From the NCBI GenBank assembly GCA_021782995.1, contig JAJXUI010000011.1:1-64000 (forward strand): a DNA stretch of 64,000 nt, given 5' to 3'. Under the pieces are notes generated by a model. It had not been told where the DNA came from, searched no databases, and worked only from the letters and a program-made list of their open reading frames with translations. Below, in pieces: positions 36,414 to 45,147 of the stretch (its first letter is position 1; each line of letters starts with the position of its first letter). Both the position numbers and the translations under genes were made by a program. The DNA is from Pseudomonadota bacterium. Its GTDB lineage: Bacteria > Pseudomonadota > Gammaproteobacteria > Burkholderiales > Gallionellaceae.

Positions 36414-37034
36414 TCAGCCCAGCGCAGGAAACAGGCCACGCGCGCCAGCCGCCACAAACTCGACCGCAATGGCGGCAAGAATCAGGCCCATCAGGCGGGT
36501 AGATATATCGATACCGACCCGGCCGAGCCTTCGCTCTATCCACGGGGCAATCATGAAGGTGAGCCAAACCGAAAAGCTGAGCATCATGATGACGATACTC
36601 ATGCTGAAATAATGAAAGAAGCCTTGTCCTTTGTGTGCATCAAGGATCACCGTACTGATAGAGCCGGGGCCTGCCAGCAATGGCGTGGAAAGGGGGACGA
36701 TGGCCAGCATGGAACGGGAGTCATCGGCTTTTGGCGCTTCGGTTTCGTTCAGGTGGCCATTCAGCATCTTGAGTGCCATCATCATCAGCAGGATGCCGCC
36801 TGCGAGGCGGAACGAGCTGATGGTGATGCCGAAGAATTGCAGCACGAACTCACCAACCAGCAATGCAGTCAGCAGGATGAAGAAAACGCCATAGGAAGCC
36901 ACGCGGCCTACCTGGTTGCGCTCTGATACTGCCATGCCTGAAGTGAACAGGATGATGACCGGGATAATGCCTATCGGGTCGAGGATCGCAAACAGGCTGA
37001 TGAAAATCTTGGTGTATTCAGTGAATTCAAGCAT
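36414..37034 (-). CDS. MarC family integral membrane protein
   Basis: The 206-residue protein has six hydrophobic helices and typical MarC segments (IFISLFAILDPIGIIPVIILF without its ends, PLLAGPGSISTVI). Members were once linked to multiple antibiotic resistance, but the function is unknown. It stands alone, with 36 bases to the gene on its right. Length is normal for the family. Confidence 0.9.
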   Translation of the reverse strand: MLEFTEYTKIFISLFAILDPIGIIPVIILFTSGMAVSERNQVGRVASYGVFFILLTALLVGEFVLQFFGITISSFRLAGGILLMMMALKMLNGHLNETEAPKADDSRSMLAIVPLSTPLLAGPGSISTVILDAHKGQGFFHYFSMSIVIMMLSFSVWLTFMIAPWIERRLGRVGIDISTRLMGLILAAIAVEFVAAGARGLFPALG

Positions 37035-37070
37035 GGTGTATATGCATCAGCAAGCATGCATGGGGCAGGG

Positions 37071-39368
37071 TCAGCATTTCGTGGCGGGCAATTCCCGTCG
37101 GATATCGAAAAATTTCAGTTTGGGAAGTTCCCTGCAGATTTTGTCAGCACGGCCGAATATGAATCCCTGGCCGCGGTTGAATCCGAGCTCGGCAATACGC
37201 TCAAGAATGGCCTCGTTTTCCACACCTTCCGCCACGATATCGTAGCCTGCCTTGTTGACCATGTCGACGAGGTTTTCAATGATAGTGCTCTGGCGGCTGT
37301 CATCAAACAGCTGGCGAATCAGGGATACATCGAATTTCACGCAATCCACCGGCATGTTGGAGAGATAGCTCAGCGAGGAATAGCCGCTGCCGAAATCATC
37401 CAGTGCGATGCGGAACCCCTTCTGCCGCAGGTTGTTCAGGATGGCCGAAGCCACATGCAGCTGGGTGATCAGCGCGGTTTCCGTAATTTCGATGATCAGC
37501 TTGTAGCGGTCCAGGTATTTTGCCAGTTCCAGTATTTTCTTCTGTACGGCAAGATCGATGATGCCGGGGCCGGATACATTGAAAGTGACGCCCTTGTTGG
37601 CGGGTATTTTCCCGGCCTCGATTTCCTTTGCGATGCGGCTGAGTACCACAATGTCGAACTCGGATTCCAGCCGGCGGTCTTCAATGATGGGGAATATGGT
37701 CGATGGCATGATCAGGTTTTCGCCATCGCGTATGCGCACCAGGGCTTCATAGTAATCCACCTGGCCGGTGGCGAGGTTGGCGATGGGCATGTAGTGCATT
37801 TCCAGCAACTCGTCATTGCTCATGACACGGAATACCAGGTTGTTGATGCTGTTCGAGAACAGGATATTGGAGTTCGTGAACATCTCCTGGTCGAACACCG
37901 CAATCTTGCTCTTGCCTGGGCGTTTGGCATGGTACATCGCTACATCTGCCTGTTTGGGCAGCTTGCTCAGTGTTTCAGGCTCTGTGCCTACCGCAAAGGC
38001 GAGGCCTGCACTGATGCGCACCGGCTCCTTGATGCCGAGGCTGTTGAAATCGAAACGGCTGACGGCTTCGATACAGCGCTCGGCGGTATGCACGGCCAGG
38101 TCTTTGTCGATGTCGAGGAACATGGTGGCAAACTCGTCACCGCCCAGTCGGTAAAGTCGGTCACCGTGGCGCAAGGTCTGTTGCAGTGTGCGGGTGATGG
38201 CCTGGATGACCTGGTCACCGGTGGGATGACCATAGGTGTCATTGATGGCCTTGAAATGGTCGCAGTCGAACAGGATCAGTGCCACGCCCAGTCGGTGGCC
38301 GGAAGAGACGGCCAGCATGTGTTTCCAGTCTTCTTCGAAGCCTCGCCGGTTGTATACACCCGTCAGCGGGTCATGGTGTGCGAGTTGCCATAGCTCGTCA
38401 TTTTTCTCATTCAGGTTGAGATGCATTTCCTCGAGCTTGTTCTGGTAATCATTCAGGGATATGCGCACCTTTTCCAGTTCGGCCAGTGGCAGGCTTTTGG
38501 TGTAGCTGGGTGAAAGCAGGCCGCCCTTGCCGTTGCGCAGGTTGTCGATGTGCAGCGACAGGCGGCGCAGCGGGGCGGAAAGGATGGATGTCAGCATCAG
38601 GTAAAAAACGAAATAGAGCACGATCATGCTGAACAGGATCTGCCGCTGGAATCGTTCGATGGAAGTTGTCAGTTCGAGGGTTTCCCGGTTCGGTGTCAGT
38701 TCGAAATTGATGAACGGGAAAAGCTGGTCCAGCGGGATGCGCTCCTGGTCGGCAAGGCGGATGGTCAGCGCATCGACGCTGAAATGGTTGAACCGCTGTT
38801 CGTTTTTCAGCGCGTCAATCAGGTCAAGCTTGAAGCCGATATAGCCGAGGGTGGTTGCATGTTTACCTTCCGTGATAGTCACCGGGTGGAACAGGTAAAT
38901 GAAGTAGCGGTTGCTTTCGCGCTGCACGTAATTCTGCAGGTGTCTTGGGATGATGCTCCTGGGCATGTTGCCCAGGGTCTTGCCCTGCAGCGCCTGGCCT
39001 GTGCTGTTGTAGAGTTCAACTGCCCTGGCGAAGGAAGGAAACACGTTACCGGCCAGGATGCGTATATCGCGCCAGTAATGGTAATAGGCCGGGTCATAGA
39101 ACTGGTGACGCGTTTCATCCTGAACAGACAGGGCTTGTGCGCGGGTATTGATTTCTTCGATGATATGGCCGATGACATAGCGGATCTCGGCGGTTGCAGA
39201 TTCCTTGTTGCGTTTGGCGGCATCATCACGGATGGAGTCCAGCTTGTACTGCATGCCCCAGCCGAGGATGCCGAAAGTCAGCGACATCAGGATCATGAAA
39301 GAGAAGGCATAGAACTTGATGGTAAAAGGCCAGAAACCTTTCAGTCTGCTGATTACGGAATTCATCAT
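37071..39368 (-). CDS. Membrane GGDEF-EAL protein, probably bifunctional in c-di-GMP turnover
   Basis: The 765-residue protein has a membrane helix at about 15-40, a periplasmic sensor region of about 200 residues, a second helix near 245-265, then GGDEF and EAL domains. The GGDEF signature (RLGGDEFATM, near 408) is intact and an inhibitory RxxD (RHGD) lies five residues before it. The EAL domain is intact (EALVRI near 540, NVSG, EITETA, LDDFGSGYS, AEGVENE). It can in principle make and degrade c-di-GMP. Its ATG overlaps the stop of the upstream hydrolase gene (ATGA), so a secreted hydrolase and this sensor are co-translated. Confidence 0.93.
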   Translation of the reverse strand: MMNSVISRLKGFWPFTIKFYAFSFMILMSLTFGILGWGMQYKLDSIRDDAAKRNKESATAEIRYVIGHIIEEINTRAQALSVQDETRHQFYDPAYYHYWRDIRILAGNVFPSFARAVELYNSTGQALQGKTLGNMPRSIIPRHLQNYVQRESNRYFIYLFHPVTITEGKHATTLGYIGFKLDLIDALKNEQRFNHFSVDALTIRLADQERIPLDQLFPFINFELTPNRETLELTTSIERFQRQILFSMIVLYFVFYLMLTSILSAPLRRLSLHIDNLRNGKGGLLSPSYTKSLPLAELEKVRISLNDYQNKLEEMHLNLNEKNDELWQLAHHDPLTGVYNRRGFEEDWKHMLAVSSGHRLGVALILFDCDHFKAINDTYGHPTGDQVIQAITRTLQQTLRHGDRLYRLGGDEFATMFLDIDKDLAVHTAERCIEAVSRFDFNSLGIKEPVRISAGLAFAVGTEPETLSKLPKQADVAMYHAKRPGKSKIAVFDQEMFTNSNILFSNSINNLVFRVMSNDELLEMHYMPIANLATGQVDYYEALVRIRDGENLIMPSTIFPIIEDRRLESEFDIVVLSRIAKEIEAGKIPANKGVTFNVSGPGIIDLAVQKKILELAKYLDRYKLIIEITETALITQLHVASAILNNLRQKGFRIALDDFGSGYSSLSYLSNMPVDCVKFDVSLIRQLFDDSRQSTIIENLVDMVNKAGYDIVAEGVENEAILERIAELGFNRGQGFIFGRADKICRELPKLKFFDIRRELPATKC

Positions 39369-40246
39369 GGTAGCGCCGTTTCCTTTTTCAGGATGTTTTC
39401 AACGGCTTCTGCGAGGTCGAATTCGGACGTGCCATCAAAAAAATGGTTTGCATTGGGGATGACTGAAATCTCGGCACTGGAATGCAGGGCGGATATGCGG
39501 GATATCCATTCTGCCGGCAGGATGGTGTCATTTCCGCCAAAGATGATATTGAGCGGCAGCTTGTTGCCTGCCAGCAACTGCAATACCTGATCCTCATCAT
39601 ATCTGGCAAAAGAGGCATAACTGTTCAGGGTAGCCGCGTAATTGCGCCGGCAGTATCCGAGCGTATACAGTCTGGGATACTGTCCATGTCGCGAATAGCC
39701 TTTCTGCAGCAATGCCTGTGCGCGCGTTTTTTCTGCAGGGTCGACAGCCACAGGATTGAGGCTGATCAGGATGAGCCTGTCCAGCATGGGCGATGGCTTG
39801 TTTTCACTGTACTGCAGCGTCTCGAAATTGCCGGTACTGCTGAAGCCGATCATCACGATCCTGCTGTAGCCCTTATGCTGCAACCACTTGAACCAGTAAT
39901 CGATCTCGCTCATGTCCTGTTCTACCGTATGCGTATGCATGGCTTCGCAAGGCATGCTTTGTTTGCGGCTGCTTATCATGAGGGAGGTAGTGGGCCGCAA
40001 TGTTGTGTAACCCTTCTGGTCAAGATTGGATGCCAATGCATTGATCGGTTCGGAAAGTCCGGTTTGCAGGAACCCATGCAGGATCAGCAAGGCTGTCGCG
40101 GAAGAATTGCCCTGATGAAAGCTGGCGGTCAGGCGGATGCCGCTCTGCAATTTGGCATCTACAGTCTGGGCGTGACTGGGTGTGACGACTGTCAGCATCA
40201 GCAGGCATGCTGGCAAGTAATGCAGTTGTATGCGCCACAGTTTCAT
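39365..40246 (-). CDS. Secreted alpha/beta hydrolase
   Basis: From ATG 40246 the product has 293 residues and a signal peptide (LHYLPACLLMLTVVTPSHA). An alpha/beta fold follows with LLILHGFLQTG, the nucleophile elbow GFSSTG (Ser near residue 133), an acidic residue in FGGNDTILP and a late His in NANHFFDG. It should be a periplasmic esterase-like enzyme of unknown substrate. The longer frame to 40345 would put sequence before the signal peptide, and AGG six bases before 40246 supports the shorter form. Its coupling to the GGDEF-EAL gene is notable. Confidence 0.82.
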   Translation of the reverse strand: MKLWRIQLHYLPACLLMLTVVTPSHAQTVDAKLQSGIRLTASFHQGNSSATALLILHGFLQTGLSEPINALASNLDQKGYTTLRPTTSLMISSRKQSMPCEAMHTHTVEQDMSEIDYWFKWLQHKGYSRIVMIGFSSTGNFETLQYSENKPSPMLDRLILISLNPVAVDPAEKTRAQALLQKGYSRHGQYPRLYTLGYCRRNYAATLNSYASFARYDEDQVLQLLAGNKLPLNIIFGGNDTILPAEWISRISALHSSAEISVIPNANHFFDGTSEFDLAEAVENILKKETALP

Positions 40247-40706
40247 AATGACCTGAAAAAACGAATATAAGCAGACAGTTGAGGATATTTTAACCGATAA
40301 AGGCGAATACGAAGCCGTGAGTAACAGTCGAAAAGCCAGATACATCCGGTGTTGGTGCAGGGTTTTATGATTAAACGGTAAGTAGTGATCATTTTATACT
40401 GCCATTGAGCCAGATAATCGCTCATGCAAACGCTGCATGAAGGCTGGCAGGAGTTTCCGCAAAAGTGGTGGAAGTCAGCGGAAATGCAGGGAGCAGGATC
40501 ATGCACTGTTACAGCGGAAACTGTATGCCGGATTTCCTGCGGGCCAGATCATTCAAGCGCCTGATGACAGCGCTGCAGGTTTGTCTCAAATATTCAGTCG
40601 TGGGAAAATGATTCGATTTGAGTGACTTCCGGTGTTTGTGCAGATGTCCGGTAAGTCGTGGCAGCAGCTTGATGTCAATAATAAAGATAAATTTAATAAT
40701 ATAATC
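40247..40706. other. Intergenic region between divergent hydrolase and coiled-protein genes
   Basis: This 460-base stretch holds divergent promoters but no solid gene. A 46-codon frame from ATG 40424 (MQTLHEGWQEF) and a 62-codon frame from ATG 40437 overlap out of phase; neither has a recognisable domain. The last 40 bases are very AT-rich and include a near-copy of the AT element at 40695-40707. Confidence 0.45.
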
Positions 40707-40707
40707 A
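40695..40707 (+). repeat. Near-copy of the AT-rich element upstream of the coiled-protein gene
   Basis: AATAATATAATCA differs from the 13-base core at one position and ends at the proposed start codon of the downstream gene. Confidence 0.35.
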
Positions 40708-41375
40708 TGATATTATCATTTTCAGACAGTCCCGGTCCGCGTGAGCGACATTTGCAGCGTAAAGCCAGCAATCCTTTATTTGGTGCAGCGGCTGCCTTGA
40801 CCCAGCATGATGTTGCTCTGGCAAGGTTGAAGGATGAAGAGGCGTTGCAGCAATACATGGAAGCTTTCCGTGAAACCGTGCAACGTGCAGTGAAGCTGGA
40901 TGCATCAGTGGAAAGCGAGGTGCTGCTATTGCTGAAGGTTCAGCTGGAGCAACTGTATGCGGTGGCCAGCGGCTTGCCGGGCAGGCCACAGCAGATACGC
41001 GATGCGATCCGCAAGCTGGTGTCGGCAATCCATTCCACGATGGTGACGGCTTCGGCAAGCGATCCGCATGCGCTGGAAAAACTGGAACGCGATGAAGCGC
41101 AGACAAGATTGCATTACTACCTGTGTGATTTTACCGTGGTCTCGGATATGCTGAATCCGGACGGGATTATTTCCGAGGAAGACCAGTTGCCTGCCTTGCT
41201 GAATGAAGGCGAAGAAGCGCTGCAGGCGGCACTGGCGATTTTCCCGCCGGAGAGCATTGCGCAGATGGTGGAAGAGGGGAAAAGCCTGCTGGGCAAGATT
41301 GATGCAGAAGGTCATAGCCTGCCGCAAGCCTGGCAGCGGCTGGCGCAGATGGAAAGCTGGCTGCTCGACACATAA
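40707..41375 (+). CDS. Hypothetical helical protein preceding a CHASE2 adenylate cyclase
   Basis: The protein is probably 222 residues from ATG 40707, although ATG 40644 or GTG 40632 would lengthen it; none has a good ribosome binding site. It is rich in Leu, Ala and Glu and predicted all-helical, with conserved-looking segments SDSPGPRERHLQRKASNPLFG and a C-terminal WQRLAQMESWLLDT. I do not recognise a family. There is no signal peptide or membrane segment. It is 22 bases before the cyclase gene and clearly shares its transcript, so it may be a cytosolic partner of the cyclase. Confidence 0.65.
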   Translation: MILSFSDSPGPRERHLQRKASNPLFGAAAALTQHDVALARLKDEEALQQYMEAFRETVQRAVKLDASVESEVLLLLKVQLEQLYAVASGLPGRPQQIRDAIRKLVSAIHSTMVTASASDPHALEKLERDEAQTRLHYYLCDFTVVSDMLNPDGIISEEDQLPALLNEGEEALQAALAIFPPESIAQMVEEGKSLLGKIDAEGHSLPQAWQRLAQMESWLLDT

Positions 41376-41397
41376 TTCGAACATCAAGGGAGGCTGC

Positions 41398-43653
41398 ATG
41401 AAGGGAGCGCTGAGGTTCTTGTCTGTACCCGGGAAGAAGATACAAACCCATGGCACACGCATCGTAATGGGCCTGTGTGTGGTGATGCTTTTCGTACTGC
41501 ATGGCGCGCATGTGATTACCTTGCCGCTGGTGAATGGCCTCGAAGGTGACCTTTACGATGCGCGCTTGCGTGCATCGATGCCGAACACCGTCAATCCGCA
41601 AGTAGTGATCATCGACATTGATGAGAAGAGCCTGAAGCAGGAAGGCCGCTGGCCGTGGAGTCGTGCGCGGCTGGCCGACCTGGTGAACCGCCTGTTCGAC
41701 CGATATCAGGTAGCGGCCCTCGGCATGGACGTGGTGTATGCCGAGTCTGAAAGCCAGACCAGCCTGAAGCAGTTTGAACGACTGACCAGGCAAGGTGATG
41801 TGCAAGGCAAGGAGGCACAGGCACTGCTGAACAGGATCAAGCCTTTGCTGGATGGTGACCGCCGGTTCGCGCAATCGATGAAAGGACGCAAGGTCGTACT
41901 CGGCTATTATTTCAAGAGTGAAGAAAATACCGAGGCGGAAAGTCTTTCCGGCAAGTTGCCGCAAACGGCATGTGACCTTGCACAGGTGACAGCGCAAGGC
42001 ATGCAGCTTCAGCATGAATCGGGCTATGGTGCAAATCTTCCAGTACTGCAGGAAGCCGCTGCAGGCGGTGGCCATTTCATTCCCAATGTGGACAAGGACG
42101 GTATCATCCGTTCAGTCCCCCTTGTGGTGGAGTATCAGGGGAAGTGTTATGCCGCATTGTCGCTTGCGCTGTTGCAGCAGGTGCTGGACGTCCCGCAGGT
42201 GATGGCGGCGCATGATGCGGATGCCTGGAGCAGGCAAGTGCTTAAAGTCGGCGAAATCGGCATACCTGTAATGCGCGATGGTTCAGCGTGGATACCATAC
42301 CGGGGTTTCCAGGGCAGCTTCACGTATGTTTCAGCGACGGATGTGCTGACCGGGAAAGCAGATCCCCGGTTGCTGGAGGGCACGGTAGCCCTGCTGGGCA
42401 CCACCGCTGCCGGCTTGCTGGATTATCGCGCGACACCGGTCAGCAGCTCCTATGCTGGCGTGGAGGTGCACGCCAATCTTGTGGCCGGCATGCTCGACGG
42501 CACGATCAGGAAATCACCCACGGTCATTCATGGCATGGAGAGCTGGATGCTGCTGGTGCTGGGTATCGTGTTTGCCATACTGCTGGGGCGCGCCTCACCA
42601 CTGCAGGTGGTATGGATGTCCGCCTTGCTGGCAGCGCTGGTATTCGTCGGCAATTTCATGCTGTGGTTGGGGGCGGATGTCGTGATTCCGCTGGCCTCGT
42701 CACTGATGATGATCCTGATGCTGTTCGTGTTGAACATGTCTTACGGCTTCCTTACCGAGGAACGCACCAAGCGGTTGTACAAGGATCGCTTCGGCCAGTA
42801 TGTTTCACCCGAGGTGATCGAGGAGATGATCGCCAATCCGCAGGCGCTGGAATCGATGGAAGGCACCAGCCGCAACATGACCGTGCTGTTTTCCGACATC
42901 CGCAATTTCACCACGATATCCGAAGGGCTTGAGCCGAAACAGCTGATGCGCATGATGAATGAGTACCTGACACCGATGACGCGGCTGATCATCGACAAGA
43001 GCAAATATCAGGGCACCATCGACAAGTATATCGGCGATGCGATCATGGCTTTCTGGGGCGCGCCACTGCCGGATGAAGAGCATGCCCGGCACGCCGTGCT
43101 TGCCGCGCTGGACATGCAGGCACTGGCGCATGAGCTGACGGTGAAATTCCGCGACGAGGGCTGGCCGGAAATCCGCATCGGCGTGGGCCTGAACAGCGGC
43201 ATGATGGCGGTGGGTAACATGGGTTCCAGCTTCCGCCGTGCCTATACCGTGCTGGGCGATGCGGTGAATCTCGCCGCGCGCCTGGAAGGCCTGACCAAGG
43301 AATATGGCGTGGGCATCCTGGTCAGTGAATCAACACGTGAAGCCGTGCCCGATGTTGCGTTTCGCGAACTGGACCGGGTACGCGTGAAGGGCAAGGATGT
43401 GGCAGTGGCGATTTTCGAACCCATGGGCAGGAGTGAAGAGGTCAGCGGAGAACAGTTGCAGCGCATCGAGCTGACACACCTGATGCTGGCGCATTACCGC
43501 GCGCAGGAGTGGGATGCGGCTGAAGCCATGCTGGATCAGCTTACGGCAGACGATGCAGTGCTGGTCAAGCTGTATCGCGGCCGGATCAGTGAATTGCGTA
43601 GCCACCCGCCCGGACCGGACTGGGATGGCGTGACTGCATTCAAGACCAAATAA
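41398..43653 (+). CDS. CHASE2 domain-containing class III adenylate/guanylate cyclase
   Basis: The 751-residue protein starts at ATG 41398 after AAGGGAGG. One helix near residues 20-42 precedes a periplasmic CHASE2 domain (about 45-355, with VVIIDIDEKSLKQEGRWPW), then three helices at about 375-450. The cyclase domain at about 490-690 keeps the metal-binding Asp in TVLFSDIRNFT (near 496), KYIGDAIMAFW, and the transition-state Asn/Arg in GDAVNLAARL. It should make cAMP in response to an extracytoplasmic signal. A FecR-type gene follows 10 bases downstream, a common pairing with CHASE2 proteins. Confidence 0.92.
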   Translation: MKGALRFLSVPGKKIQTHGTRIVMGLCVVMLFVLHGAHVITLPLVNGLEGDLYDARLRASMPNTVNPQVVIIDIDEKSLKQEGRWPWSRARLADLVNRLFDRYQVAALGMDVVYAESESQTSLKQFERLTRQGDVQGKEAQALLNRIKPLLDGDRRFAQSMKGRKVVLGYYFKSEENTEAESLSGKLPQTACDLAQVTAQGMQLQHESGYGANLPVLQEAAAGGGHFIPNVDKDGIIRSVPLVVEYQGKCYAALSLALLQQVLDVPQVMAAHDADAWSRQVLKVGEIGIPVMRDGSAWIPYRGFQGSFTYVSATDVLTGKADPRLLEGTVALLGTTAAGLLDYRATPVSSSYAGVEVHANLVAGMLDGTIRKSPTVIHGMESWMLLVLGIVFAILLGRASPLQVVWMSALLAALVFVGNFMLWLGADVVIPLASSLMMILMLFVLNMSYGFLTEERTKRLYKDRFGQYVSPEVIEEMIANPQALESMEGTSRNMTVLFSDIRNFTTISEGLEPKQLMRMMNEYLTPMTRLIIDKSKYQGTIDKYIGDAIMAFWGAPLPDEEHARHAVLAALDMQALAHELTVKFRDEGWPEIRIGVGLNSGMMAVGNMGSSFRRAYTVLGDAVNLAARLEGLTKEYGVGILVSESTREAVPDVAFRELDRVRVKGKDVAVAIFEPMGRSEEVSGEQLQRIELTHLMLAHYRAQEWDAAEAMLDQLTADDAVLVKLYRGRISELRSHPPGPDWDGVTAFKTK

Positions 43654-43663
43654 AGGAGGGGGC

Positions 43664-44341
43664 ATGAACCATCATCGACGCAAATGGCTGATGAATCTCG
43701 CCACAATGGGCGGGCTGAGTGCGGTTGCCCCGTTCCTGATTCGTGATGTACTGGCAATGGGTAACCGTGTTTACCCGCAAGGCATGCGCAAGGTGCAGGG
43801 CGTGGTGAAGGTCAATGAACAGCAGGCGCAGCAGGATACCCTGGTGAAGGCGGGTGACCGCGTGACAACTGGCGATAACAGCCTGGCGATCTTCGTGCTG
43901 GGTCGTGATGCCTACATGCTGCGCAGCAACAGCATGCTGGAAATTGCCGGGGATGGCGGGATTGTCAGCTCGCTAAACCTGCTGGCTGGCAAGATGCTCT
44001 CGGTATTCGGCAAGGGCGAAAAGAAAATCATGGTGCCGACCGCAACGGTGGGCATCCGCGGCACCGCGGTGTATGCCGAGGTGGAACCGCAGCGCTGCTA
44101 TATCTGTACCTGCTACGGCAAGGTGGAAATCAGTACCACAAAAGATCCGTCCATCAAGGAAAGCATCACCACCTACAAGCATGACTCGCCGCGCTACATC
44201 TATGCTTCAGGTGAGACGATGATCGCCAAGGCGCCGGTAATCAATCACACCGATGATGAACTGTTCATGCTGGAAGCATTGGTAGGGCGCACCCCGGCAT
44301 TCTATGTGCCGGGGGAATATCAGGGTGGTAATCCTTACTGA
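43664..44341 (+). CDS. Secreted FecR domain-containing protein
   Basis: The 225-residue protein begins MNHHRRKWLMNL, with a twin-Arg-like N-terminus followed by a short hydrophobic stretch, and carries a FecR domain (VKAGDRVTTGDNSLAIFVLG, VPTATVGIRGTAVYAEVE). A Cys cluster CYICTCYG follows the domain's GIRGT loop and could bind a metal or form disulfides. AAAGGAGGGGGC precedes the ATG. FecR domains sense or bind ligands in the periplasm; here it likely feeds the adjacent CHASE2 cyclase rather than a sigma factor, since none is nearby. Confidence 0.85.
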   Translation: MNHHRRKWLMNLATMGGLSAVAPFLIRDVLAMGNRVYPQGMRKVQGVVKVNEQQAQQDTLVKAGDRVTTGDNSLAIFVLGRDAYMLRSNSMLEIAGDGGIVSSLNLLAGKMLSVFGKGEKKIMVPTATVGIRGTAVYAEVEPQRCYICTCYGKVEISTTKDPSIKESITTYKHDSPRYIYASGETMIAKAPVINHTDDELFMLEALVGRTPAFYVPGEYQGGNPY

Positions 44342-44344
44342 ATT

Positions 44345-44357
44345 AATAATATATTCA
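44345..44357 (+). repeat. Exact copy of the AT-rich element core behind the FecR gene
   Basis: AATAATATATTCA begins four bases after the FecR stop codon, in the 24-base gap between two convergent genes. Confidence 0.55.
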
Positions 44358-44365
44358 TCAGGTTA

Positions 44366-45103
44366 CTAATTTGCGCCGCCAGCAATCCATTCTGTGATGG
44401 TATCAAGTTCGGTCTGCGTCAGGGCAGCGCCGGAGCCCTGTGGCATGGCGCGGGTGCTGGTAACACTGTTGCAGCTCATGACCGGCGTTGTTGTCTTTGC
44501 ATAGAGGACATCCAGCAGGACATTGCTTGACCTGCGCGGGTCGCCTGCCTTGACGCGATATTTGCCGCTGCATTTGGTGCTTGAAGTGTTGATCAAAGTG
44601 CTTGCGGCCAGGGAACTGCTGCTCATGTCCGGAATGTTGCTGACCGAAGTATGACAGCTGTAGCACACATTGTTGTTGAAGATGGGGAAGACATCGCTGG
44701 CCAGTGTCTTGCTGACACTCGCCACGCCGAGTGCTTCTGTTGCCAGCACTGTGCCAGTTGAGGATTTCAACGTGACAGTCAGATAACGATCCGTGGGTGC
44801 AGTTGAAATTGTGACCGGCACGGACAGGTTGCCGAGGCTTGCGTTGTAGGTGGCAGTGCCGGCATAGTTGTTGCCATTGCTGTCTGTCGCGGTAATAGTC
44901 ATGCCGTTTGCAAGATTGGTGCCGGTGAGGATGACCGTGCGTGAAGTTTGCGGCACCACAAAGCCTTTGGGTTGCAATTCGGTAATTGATACAGAAGTTG
45001 AACTGCTGCTACCCCCTCCGCCACCTCCCCCGCCGCATGCGGTCAGCACACTGCAAAACAGTACAAGTGGAAATTTATAGGCGGAGCAAATATGGCGTGT
45101 CAT
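44366..45103 (-). CDS. Lipoprotein with a single CxxCH heme-binding motif
   Basis: From ATG 45103 the product has 245 residues. A lipoprotein signal ends LTAC, followed by a run of eight Gly and a Ser-rich stretch. An Ig-like or IPT-like region (about 40-125) is followed by one c-type heme motif CYSCH near residue 152, and the end reads TITEWIAGGA as in cytochrome-c-like proteins of the planctomycete/DUF1588 type. Four more Cys may pair. It is the last gene of the DUF1800/DUF1501 operon, and may carry electrons on the outer membrane or periplasmic face. Confidence 0.75.
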   Translation of the reverse strand: MTRHICSAYKFPLVLFCSVLTACGGGGGGGGSSSSTSVSITELQPKGFVVPQTSRTVILTGTNLANGMTITATDSNGNNYAGTATYNASLGNLSVPVTISTAPTDRYLTVTLKSSTGTVLATEALGVASVSKTLASDVFPIFNNNVCYSCHTSVSNIPDMSSSSLAASTLINTSSTKCSGKYRVKAGDPRRSSNVLLDVLYAKTTTPVMSCNSVTSTRAMPQGSGAALTQTELDTITEWIAGGAN

Positions 45104-45147
45104 GTGAAAGAAAATTCCTCGGGTGTCAGATTGGTTGAAGCAATTCC

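Noticed and set aside
37056-38393. A 445-codon plus-strand frame opposite the GGDEF-EAL gene
   Set aside because: The other strand carries intact GGDEF and EAL motifs.
40424-40625. Two overlapping short frames (46 and 62 codons) upstream of the helical-protein gene
   Set aside because: They have no ribosome binding site, domain or clear coding bias; kept only as a note in the intergenic entry.
40681-40720. Possible Fur box in the AT-rich run before 40707
   Set aside because: My best alignment gives about 12 of 19 matches, expected in DNA this AT-rich.
45010-45045. G-rich run encoding eight Gly as a phase-variable tract
   Set aside because: The glycine codons are mixed rather than one homopolymer, and poly-Gly after a lipobox is a usual spacer.
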